A DNA stretch of 36,243 bases, taken from positions 1 to 36,243 of the forward strand of contig JADMJS010000169.1 of the NCBI GenBank assembly GCA_018780435.1, read 5' to 3'. Under the pieces are notes generated by a model that saw only the letters and a program-made list of their open reading frames with translations, did not search any database and was not told the DNA's origin. Below, in pieces: positions 17,870 to 24,608 of the stretch. This DNA is from Myxococcales bacterium. GTDB lineage: Bacteria > Myxococcota_A > UBA9042 > GCA-2863065. Both the position numbers and the translations under genes were made by a program. How positions within the stretch are numbered: position 1 is the first letter of the stretch; each line of letters begins with the position of its first letter.

Positions 17870-18573
17870 GACGCTTTGCTCTCCGCGTCGGCGACGTCGA
17901 AGTCGGCGTCGAGGTGAGCGTCGCCGAGGCTCGGTCGGTCGATGAGCCCGGCGTGGTAGGCGTAGTTCAAGATCTCACCGACCGTGCGCACACCGAGCTT
18001 CTCTCGGATCTTCGCGAGGTGGGTCGACACCGTGCTCGATCGAACGTCGAGCTCGGCCGCGATGTCTCCCACGGCCCGACCGTGCAGGATGAGCGTGAAG
18101 ACTTGATGTTCGCGCGAGGAGAGCTCGAGGTGCGGCGGGCGGGCGCCGGGTGCCGGGGTTGGGAGGCCGCCGGGGGCTGGCAGGCCGGCGCGAGCTGCCC
18201 GAATCGTCTCGACGATCGCGTCTCCGGGTTCGTCTTTGGACAAGTACGCGTAGGCGCCCGCCGCAAGCAACGCCGGCGCATATTGCGAGGGCGGGTACAT
18301 CGAGAGCACCACGACCTTCAGGGACGGGCGCCGCTCCCGTAGGCGCTTCAGCACTTCGGGGCCGCTGATCTTCGGGAGCGAGAGGTCGAGCAAGAGGACG
18401 TCCCAGCGATCGACCGAGGTGGCGTTCAAGACCTCCCACCCGTGTCGTGCTTCGCCAACGACCTCCATACCGGCGTCTGTCAGCAGCTCTCGGATTCCGC
18501 GGCGAACGACTTCGTGATCGTCCGCAATGAACACCCGAATGGGGCTCTGGGCGGCGGCAGTCAAATTGGACAT
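17866..18573 (-). CDS. NarL/FixJ-type response regulator
   Basis: The 235-residue product has a receiver domain (about 10-130) with acidic pocket Asp18-Asp19, phosphoacceptor Asp63 in LLLDLSLP, Ser91 and Lys113 (YLSKDE). A Pro-rich linker (about 131-147) leads to a LuxR-type helix-turn-helix (LSSREHQVFTLILHGRAVGDIAAELDVRSSTVSTHLAKI), then an acidic C-terminal tail. It should bind DNA as a phosphorylated dimer. No histidine kinase is adjacent, so it is an orphan regulator here. It is transcribed divergently from phoD across a 243-bp intergenic region and may control that promoter; this is a testable inference. Confidence 0.95.
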   Translation of the reverse strand: MSNLTAAAQSPIRVFIADDHEVVRRGIRELLTDAGMEVVGEARHGWEVLNATSVDRWDVLLLDLSLPKISGPEVLKRLRERRPSLKVVVLSMYPPSQYAPALLAAGAYAYLSKDEPGDAIVETIRAARAGLPAPGGLPTPAPGARPPHLELSSREHQVFTLILHGRAVGDIAAELDVRSSTVSTHLAKIREKLGVRTVGEILNYAYHAGLIDRPSLGDAHLDADFDVADAESKAS

Positions 18574-18816
18574 GAACTCACCTGATCGGTCCTCTACCTG
18601 TTGGATGATCCGCCCGCCCTGAAGTACGCGGCTTCGGTATCCTCTCCTGGAAGACTACCGCCCCCGCCGTGTCGACGGATACCCAAGATTTTCCCAGACA
18701 CGTCTCATCTGGGCGCACGGGCACGTCGGCGGTCATGTTAGCCTGATGCCCCTTGTTCGGCGGCGCGGGACACGGCGCCGCGGTCCGGGAGTTCCCGTGC
18801 ACCTGCAGGAGTCGCT
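18574..18816. other. divergent intergenic region between response regulator and phoD
   Basis: This 243-bp non-coding stretch separates two divergent start codons and must hold promoters for both. I see GCAGGAG as the phoD ribosome-binding site close to 18817. I cannot assign -35/-10 boxes or a convincing PHO-box-like direct repeat. Confidence 0.5.
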
Positions 18817-20523
18817 GTGATCTCGAGACGGAAGTTCATCAAGGGGACCGGGTTTGCAGCCCTGGCTCATGCGGTCGCCTGTGAGTCGAGCTCGGACTCC
18901 GCGCCGACGACTGACGCGGCTGGCGACGCCACGAGCGACTCGGGCGACCTCGGTACGACCGACGGCACTGAGGACGTCCTCGATCCGGGCGACCTCGGCG
19001 GGGTAACCGACACGAGCAACGACGTGGTGGAAGACGTCACCCCCGACGCCGGCCCGAAAGAGCCCCTCCCAGAGTACGCGTACGACGGCCCTCTCGGCCC
19101 TGAGGACCTCTTCCGGCACGGCGTGGCAAGCGGCGATCCACTCGACGATCGCGTCATCCTCTGGACCCGCACCTCGGCCCCCGGCGCGGACCCTCTCGAC
19201 GTCTTCTACGAGATGGCGCTCGATGCTGAGTTCGTCGATCGCGTCGCGGCCGGCTGGACCCAGGCTCACCCCGACGACGACTTCACGGCCAAAGTCGACC
19301 CGACGGGGCTCGCGGCCAACACCACCTACTACTACCGCTTCAAGTCACTGGGGCGGAGCTCGCCTGTCGGTCGCACGCGAACGACCGGCGGTCGCACGCG
19401 TCTCCGGCTCGCGCTGGGCTCCTGTCAGGAGTACCAGAACGGCTACTACTACGCGCACCGCCACATCGGCAGCCGCGCCGACCTCGACGCCGTGGTCTTC
19501 CTCGGCGACTACATCTACGAGGGCGGACCTCGAAGCGGCGCCGTCCGTCCCATCGTCCCCGCGAAGTCGATCGCGACCCTCGAAGAAGTGCGTCAACGCT
19601 ACGGCCACTACCGCCTCGATCTCGACCTCCAAGAGTCCCACCGCCAACACCCGTGGTTCATCGTCTGGGATGACCATGAGTTCGGCAACAACGCCTGGCA
19701 AGGCGGCGGTTTCGGGCGTTCCGGCGCTGCGTGGGATGCGCGCCGCGAGATGTGCGAGAAGGCGTGGCGTGAATGGCTCCCCGTGCGAGGCAAGCTCGGC
19801 GATCCCATCTACCGCGCCTTCGAGTTCGGTGACTTCGCCTCGCTCGTCATGCTCGACACCCGCATCGAAGGGCGAGGGGAGCCAATTAACCCCAATGCTC
19901 CCGAGGGCTTCGACGCGCCCGAACGAACCCTACTCGGAACCGAGCAGGAGGCGTGGTTCGCCGCGCGGGCCGCCGAGGTCGGGGGACGCTGGTTCCTCGT
20001 CGCCCAGCAGGTGATGTTGGCGCCGCTTACAGATGGCACCTCGCCCCTCAACTACGACCAGTGGGACGGCTTCCCCGCCGCCCGAGAGCGCCTCTACGAC
20101 GCCGTCGCCGAGAACGGCATCGACTCGATGGTCGTCTTCACGGGCGACATCCACAGCACGTGGGGAAACGACCTTCCGCGCGACTTCCACACCTACGACC
20201 CCTCGACCGGCGACGGCTCCCTGGGCGTCGAGCTCGTCACACCCGGGATTACGTCGTTTGCACCCAACTTCGAGGGTGTCGCCGACATCGCACAGCAGCT
20301 CAATCCGCACATCCGGCACGCCGAGGTCGGCAGTCAGGGCTACACGCTCGTCGACATCGACGCGTCCCGAGTAAAGGCGACCTGGGTCTACGCCAAAGAC
20401 ATTCAGGGGCAGGATCCCGCGATGCACGACGACACGACCGTCACGTGCCCCAAGGGGGATCGCAAGTGGACTGTCGGTGGGAGCGCCGATCCAGCCCCAG
20501 ACGCGCCGCCGCTCGCGCCCTAA
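18817..20523 (+). CDS. phoD: PhoD-family alkaline phosphatase/phosphodiesterase, Tat-exported lipoprotein
   Basis: GTG 18817 follows GCAGGAG and yields 568 residues. The N-terminus MISRRKFIKGTGFAALAHAVAC combines a twin-arginine motif (SRRKFIK) with a lipobox-like HAVAC, so export through Tat and lipid anchoring are likely. A long Asp/Thr/Gly-rich linker (about 25-85) precedes the PhoD N-terminal domain (FRHGVASGDPLDDRVILWTR). The metallophosphatase core shows LALGSCQ, VFLGDYIYEGG, FIVWDDHEFGNN, REWLPVRG, LLGTEQEAWF, VVFTGDIHSTWGND and a late ELVTPGITS. Family members use Fe/Ca to hydrolyse phosphoesters and scavenge phosphate. All core metal-binding segments appear intact. It ends 1 bp before the stop of the convergent 950-residue lipoprotein gene. 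Confidence 0.95.
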   Translation: MISRRKFIKGTGFAALAHAVACESSSDSAPTTDAAGDATSDSGDLGTTDGTEDVLDPGDLGGVTDTSNDVVEDVTPDAGPKEPLPEYAYDGPLGPEDLFRHGVASGDPLDDRVILWTRTSAPGADPLDVFYEMALDAEFVDRVAAGWTQAHPDDDFTAKVDPTGLAANTTYYYRFKSLGRSSPVGRTRTTGGRTRLRLALGSCQEYQNGYYYAHRHIGSRADLDAVVFLGDYIYEGGPRSGAVRPIVPAKSIATLEEVRQRYGHYRLDLDLQESHRQHPWFIVWDDHEFGNNAWQGGGFGRSGAAWDARREMCEKAWREWLPVRGKLGDPIYRAFEFGDFASLVMLDTRIEGRGEPINPNAPEGFDAPERTLLGTEQEAWFAARAAEVGGRWFLVAQQVMLAPLTDGTSPLNYDQWDGFPAARERLYDAVAENGIDSMVVFTGDIHSTWGNDLPRDFHTYDPSTGDGSLGVELVTPGITSFAPNFEGVADIAQQLNPHIRHAEVGSQGYTLVDIDASRVKATWVYAKDIQGQDPAMHDDTTVTCPKGDRKWTVGGSADPAPDAPPLAP

Positions 20524-20524
20524 C

Positions 20525-23377
20525 TCAGAGGCACGTCCCCACGGCATCGCACGCGAGCCCCGTGCCACACGGCGAGCCCACTGCACGCGGATCGTTGGCG
20601 CACGCTCCGGTCGCCGGATCGCAGGTGTCCACCGTGCAGGCGTTCTGGTCGTCACAGCTCTGCAGCAGGCACCGGCCCGCGACTCCGCAGGCGGTCGCGC
20701 CCAACGCGGTCGTCCGAATCACGCGCCCTCGCGCGCTTGAGCTATCGCTCAAGGTTCCGGCCACGATAGACCCGTCCGGTGCCGGCAGGAGCGCTCGCGC
20801 CGTGAAGAAGACCGTCCCTGCGTCGTCGGCCAGGTCGGCCAACACGTCGACGTTCGGGCCGTCGAGGCGAACGATCGTCGCGAAGTCGGTGAGGACACGC
20901 GGGCGGCCATCTGGACCCATCGCGATCGCTTTGGGTGCCGCCGTGAAGACGGTCTCGCTCAAGACATCGCCCGAGCTCGGGTCGAGGAGCACGACGGCGC
21001 CTCGTTCCGTTGGAGCGCCAGGCCAGCGCTCGAGGCCCATGAGCACGCCGTCCACGACCTGGAGGTCGATGAGCTGACGCGTCACGTCGGTCGTGCTCAA
21101 GAGCCGCGTCCAGGGCGACGAGCCGTCGGGTTCAATGCGCTGGACGACGGCGGGCGCGGTCGCGTTGCCTTCTTCGACAGTGTACCCACCGACGAAGAGC
21201 GCCCCGCCGGTGCTCTTGACGCTTGCCCCTGCGTCAAAGGTGCCCCAGTCGAGTGGAACGGAGTCGAGCTCGGATGGACCCAGGCCCCCGACGTCGACGA
21301 TCAGGAGCCGCGGCGCCGTCGTGCCGAGGCCGTCGACGTCCTCAACGAGCACGCCCCAGACGTCCTCGTCGAGAGGGGCGACGTCGACGGCGCGAGAGCC
21401 GCCAAGGGCGCTGGAGAAGGCCGCGTCGCCCGTGACGTCCCCCGCCTCGGACAGTGCGATGACGCGTGCCGTGACGCCGCCGTCGCTGCGGGTCCCCACG
21501 GCGACGATGCGCGTTCCGAGTGTTGCGACTGCTGCGACGGACTCGGTCGCGTCGCCGACCTTGGTCTCCCACCGGACAAACCCCGACGCCGACAACCGGC
21601 GTAGCCAAAGCGTGGTAGCGCCTCCGCTCGGCACTTGCCCGCCCGCGAGGAACAGCTCCCCGTCGTCGCGTACCGTCGCCGCCGTGATCGATTCGACCAC
21701 CGGCTCCGTGAGCGTCGTGGCGACGGCGCCGCCAGCGAGGCGCAGATCGCGAGCGAACGCGACCTGTTCGGTGGGTGCACAGGGAGCCCCGGCGCGCGTG
21801 CGGTCGCCGCCGCCGAGGACGTCGCCGCCCGATCGCGCCCACCCGGGTCCGGGACCACCAGCGCGCGTTTCGACGTCCCGCAGCGCCGCGAGGGCGACCC
21901 AGCGCGCCCGCCCGTCTTCTTCGACGAGTGGGCTGGCGGGGCAGGGTGGCGTTTCGGGCGCCGCCGCGGTCACGGCGTCGAGGACGACCGACTCCGGCGC
22001 ACCGCCGAGGATGTCGAGCGCCACCATCGTGGCGTCGTTGCCTGAGCGCCGCATGGACAGAATGCGCCCATCTGCGAGGGTCGCGAGCCCTGTGACATCC
22101 CCGGTCACGACCTCACTCGTCACTACCGCGCCCGTGAGCAGATCATAGATCGCGAGGAAACCGGCGCCGCCGACCGCCACGAGCCCATTCGGACACCACC
22201 AGTGTGAGCTGCCGTTCGCCGCTGGGTCGAGACAGCCGTCGAGGACGACGGGCTCGGCGAGCGCTGCCCCATCGAGGGTCGCCACGTCGAGCGTCGTCAG
22301 CGTGGTCCCATCGAAGTGAAGGCGCACGAGCCGGTCGCCGAGGCCGGCGCTGACGTCGGACGAGCGGCCCAGCGCGAGGACCAGCCCCCCTTCGCCGGTC
22401 ACGATGCGGGTAATCTCGGTGAGGTCGACGTTCGCGCTCGCCAGCACGGTGAGGCTGTCCGAGAGCACGGAGACGGTCCCGCCGTGGCCCACGGTGAGCT
22501 CGCCCGACGCGAGTCGGCTCGGCGTGGTGGTCGATGGGCCTGGGAGCGCGGCCACACCGACCAACGCGCCGTCGATGGTCGACCGCCGCTCGACGCGCGC
22601 GCCCTCCGGGACTGTGGTGCCCAGGACGACGCCCGACGCCGATGACGCGAGCGGCGAACATGACAGTGCGGAGAAGCCGACGTCGAAGACCACGCCACCG
22701 CTGGCGTCCAGCCCGACCACGCGGCATTCGGCGCCATCGGAGGTCGACGCGAGCACTTCGGCGCTGCCGATGACACCTGGGCGAGAGAGTGGGGCGCCGG
22801 TCAGGCCGGGCAGGCCTGGGCCGAAAGGCGACAGCGTGCCACCTTCCGAGTCCCACATGGCCAGCGCGCCGGCGCTTCGGAGTAGGACCCGGTCGTAGAG
22901 ACGACGCGTCTCGAAGTGCCCACACGCCGCTTCTGCGGGTGGCGTGGCCTCCGTCAGCAGAGTGACCGTGTCGTCGGTCGCGTCGCTGCTGTCTTCAGAC
23001 GTGCTGTCTTCAAACTTGCTGTCTTCAAGCTTGCTGTCTTCGAAGCTGCTGTCTTCGAAGCTGCTGTCTTCGAAGCTGCTGTCTTCGAAGCTGCTGTCTT
23101 CGAAGCTGCTGTCGTCGGTGTCGAGCGCGTTGTCACTGTCCGCGCTCTCGGCCGAGTCGGCTGTGTCACTCGTGAGCCCGAGATCGGCTCCCGCCCCGGG
23201 GGTCGCGTCGTTCGAATCCACCGATTTCGTGTCGTCCGTCGTCCCCGTGGCATCGAGGACATCCGGAGCGCCTACGACCTCCTCACTTACGTCGCTACAG
23301 GCGCCGAGTGTGCCCTCGAGCACCAGAATGGCGAGACCAGAGAGGGCATTCAGCAGTCGGTAGCAGGGACGGTGCAT
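20525..23377 (-). CDS. large surface lipoprotein with Asp/Ser/Glu repeat tract and propeller-like body
   Basis: A 950-residue protein with a lipoprotein signal (LAILVLEGTLGAC). An unusually acidic linker of about 110 residues follows; it contains five exact DSSFE pentads and then DSKLE, DSKFE and DSTSE. The long body (about 160-900) has recurring beta-strand blocks of PQQ/Kelch-like character (GVLMGLERWPGAP, RIVAVGTRSDGGVTARVIAL, LVALGRSSDVSAG-like strands), consistent with one or two beta-propellers. The C-terminus is a Cys-rich module: CDDQNACTVDTCDPATGAC and then CGTGLACDAVGTC. Such modules are common on myxobacterial surface proteins. It is probably a cell-surface protein; the ligand is unknown. 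Confidence 0.85.
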   Translation of the reverse strand: MHRPCYRLLNALSGLAILVLEGTLGACSDVSEEVVGAPDVLDATGTTDDTKSVDSNDATPGAGADLGLTSDTADSAESADSDNALDTDDSSFEDSSFEDSSFEDSSFEDSSFEDSKLEDSKFEDSTSEDSSDATDDTVTLLTEATPPAEAACGHFETRRLYDRVLLRSAGALAMWDSEGGTLSPFGPGLPGLTGAPLSRPGVIGSAEVLASTSDGAECRVVGLDASGGVVFDVGFSALSCSPLASSASGVVLGTTVPEGARVERRSTIDGALVGVAALPGPSTTTPSRLASGELTVGHGGTVSVLSDSLTVLASANVDLTEITRIVTGEGGLVLALGRSSDVSAGLGDRLVRLHFDGTTLTTLDVATLDGAALAEPVVLDGCLDPAANGSSHWWCPNGLVAVGGAGFLAIYDLLTGAVVTSEVVTGDVTGLATLADGRILSMRRSGNDATMVALDILGGAPESVVLDAVTAAAPETPPCPASPLVEEDGRARWVALAALRDVETRAGGPGPGWARSGGDVLGGGDRTRAGAPCAPTEQVAFARDLRLAGGAVATTLTEPVVESITAATVRDDGELFLAGGQVPSGGATTLWLRRLSASGFVRWETKVGDATESVAAVATLGTRIVAVGTRSDGGVTARVIALSEAGDVTGDAAFSSALGGSRAVDVAPLDEDVWGVLVEDVDGLGTTAPRLLIVDVGGLGPSELDSVPLDWGTFDAGASVKSTGGALFVGGYTVEEGNATAPAVVQRIEPDGSSPWTRLLSTTDVTRQLIDLQVVDGVLMGLERWPGAPTERGAVVLLDPSSGDVLSETVFTAAPKAIAMGPDGRPRVLTDFATIVRLDGPNVDVLADLADDAGTVFFTARALLPAPDGSIVAGTLSDSSSARGRVIRTTALGATACGVAGRCLLQSCDDQNACTVDTCDPATGACANDPRAVGSPCGTGLACDAVGTCL
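22987..23106 (-). repeat. 15-bp tandem repeats in coding sequence (about 8 units)
   Basis: Units of 15 bp repeat without gaps: five identical copies (tgctgtcttcgaagc, 23032-23106) and three diverged copies (22987-23031). They encode the DSSFE-type pentads of the large lipoprotein. Because the unit is a multiple of 3, gain or loss of copies changes linker length without breaking the frame. Confidence 0.95.
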
Positions 23378-23398
23378 GGAACGGAGACCTCGACGCGA

Positions 23399-24037
23399 TC
23401 AGAACCAGAACGTGACACCGAGACTGCCGAGAAAGCCGCCCGTGCCGAGTCCAAGCACGAAGCTCGAGTCTTCGTAGGCGATGCCCTCCACGTTGAGGAA
23501 GGTGCCTTGCTCCGGAACGAACACGAGGAGTATCCCGGTCGCGAGCTGTAATGATACGGAATCGCTCAGGAAATACTCGATGATGAGCGGGATCTCGAGG
23601 TTGAACTGGAACGTCGAACCGTTGAACGCTCCGGCTGCAGGGGCGGTACGAACATCGACGGCGTCTTCGAGGCGCGTCGCTGGCGCGTCACTGGGCGCGT
23701 TTCGCACACCGAAGTCGCCACGGACCCCGACGAGCAGGTTCGCCGTGCGGTGTTGTACCGCGGCGTAGAAGACGCCGAAGGCCCCGACGAACGCAGTGGC
23801 GTTTTGTCCGCCTGTGCTCGTGGCGAAAGCCACGCCGGTGTCGAGCTCGAGAGCGACCGAACGCGAGAGCCAGTAGCGGAGGGAGAGCCCGCTCACGCCA
23901 CCGAACGACTGCATGAAGCCGACGCCGAACTTGCCCTGCATGTCCTTCGCAGGCGCTGGAACGGACAGGAGGATGATGGCCAAAGCGACCCAAGCGGGGA
24001 GGGAGCGACTCGGTGGTCTCGCGAGCAGGCGCATCAT
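23399..24037 (-). CDS. outer-membrane beta-barrel protein
   Basis: A 212-residue protein with a cleavable signal (AWVALAIILLSVPAPAKD) and alternating amphipathic strands: GKFGVGFMQSF, SLRYWLSRSVALELDTGVAF, AFVGAFGVFYAAV, NLLVGVRGDFGV, FQFNLEIPLIIEYFLSDSVSLQL and a final LGSLGVTFWF. The aromatic C-terminal Phe and the pattern of about eight strands fit a small barrel inserted by the Bam machinery. No pore or enzyme motif is visible. The adjacent large lipoprotein gene lies 21 bp further along the same strand and might be co-transcribed. Its start at 24037 is divergent from the MerR gene. Confidence 0.82.
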   Translation of the reverse strand: MMRLLARPPSRSLPAWVALAIILLSVPAPAKDMQGKFGVGFMQSFGGVSGLSLRYWLSRSVALELDTGVAFATSTGGQNATAFVGAFGVFYAAVQHRTANLLVGVRGDFGVRNAPSDAPATRLEDAVDVRTAPAAGAFNGSTFQFNLEIPLIIEYFLSDSVSLQLATGILLVFVPEQGTFLNVEGIAYEDSSFVLGLGTGGFLGSLGVTFWF

Positions 24038-24084
24038 TGCGGCCGCAGGCTAGCCGGAAAGATCACCTTTCGCCACCGAAGTGA

Positions 24085-24123
24085 AACGCGACACTTGCAA
24101 CGCGACACTAAAGCTGTTACGTT
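24085..24123 (+). promoter_or_regulatory. predicted promoter with 14-bp-spaced direct repeat for the MerR/VWA operon
   Basis: TTGCAA (24095-24100) and TACGTT (24118-24123) are separated by 17 bp, a good sigma-70-type arrangement. Transcription would start near 24130, at the GTG start codon itself, and no Shine-Dalgarno sequence is present, so the mRNA may be leaderless. The 11-bp sequence aacgcgacact occurs twice (24085-24095 and 24099-24109), with the -35 box between and touching the copies. It could be the operator for the MerR-family product. Confidence 0.5.
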
Positions 24124-24130
24124 GACCCTC

Positions 24131-24607
24131 GTGACCGACGACGCTTCCACGACCGACTCACCCGCCGACTCCGAGTTCGACATCACCGAGCTCGAAGCGC
24201 TCTCCGGCGTCACGCGTCGCACGATCCGCTTCTACATCCAGCGCGGTCTCGTTCGGGCGCCTCACGGCACGGGACGTGGCAAACACTACGACCGCGAGCA
24301 TCTGCAGCGGCTCATCGAGGTGCGGTCGCGCCAGGAAGCTGGCGAGTCGCTCGACGCCATCGCCGCGCTGAGTGCCACGTCCTCGCCGGACCAGACCATG
24401 CCGTGGCCAGCACCGGCGGTGCCGCCCGGAGTGCCTCCGCTCCCCGAAGCCTGGCTACGGCTCCCAGTCGTGCCCGGCCTCGAGCTCCATGCCCAGGCGG
24501 GGCGCCTCGACGTCACCACGTTGCGCCGGATCGCACAGGTCGTGCGGTCCATGCTCACTCCATCCAATCAAGGGGCGCCGAACGACGACCGCCCAGAGGA
24601 GCCCTGA
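24131..24607 (+). CDS. MerR-family transcriptional regulator
   Basis: I start at GTG 24131, giving 158 residues. An N-terminal MerR winged helix (about 16-80) shows FDITELEALSGVTRRTIRFY followed by IQRGLVRAPHGTGRGKHYDR and HLQRLIEVRSRQEAGESLDAI. The effector part is not a metal-binding type. It has a Pro-rich linker (APAVPPGVPPLPEAW), a beta segment (PVVPGLELHAQAG) and a helix (DVTTLRRIAQVVRSML). No Cys pair for metals or redox is present. It ends 1 bp before the VIT/VWA gene and surely shares its mRNA. It most likely autoregulates that operon in response to an unknown signal. Confidence 0.88.
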   Translation: MTDDASTTDSPADSEFDITELEALSGVTRRTIRFYIQRGLVRAPHGTGRGKHYDREHLQRLIEVRSRQEAGESLDAIAALSATSSPDQTMPWPAPAVPPGVPPLPEAWLRLPVVPGLELHAQAGRLDVTTLRRIAQVVRSMLTPSNQGAPNDDRPEEP

Positions 24608-24608
24608 C

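Noticed and set aside
22987..23106. CRISPR array
   Set aside because: The repeats are contiguous 15-bp units without spacers and lie in a coding frame; no cas genes are present.
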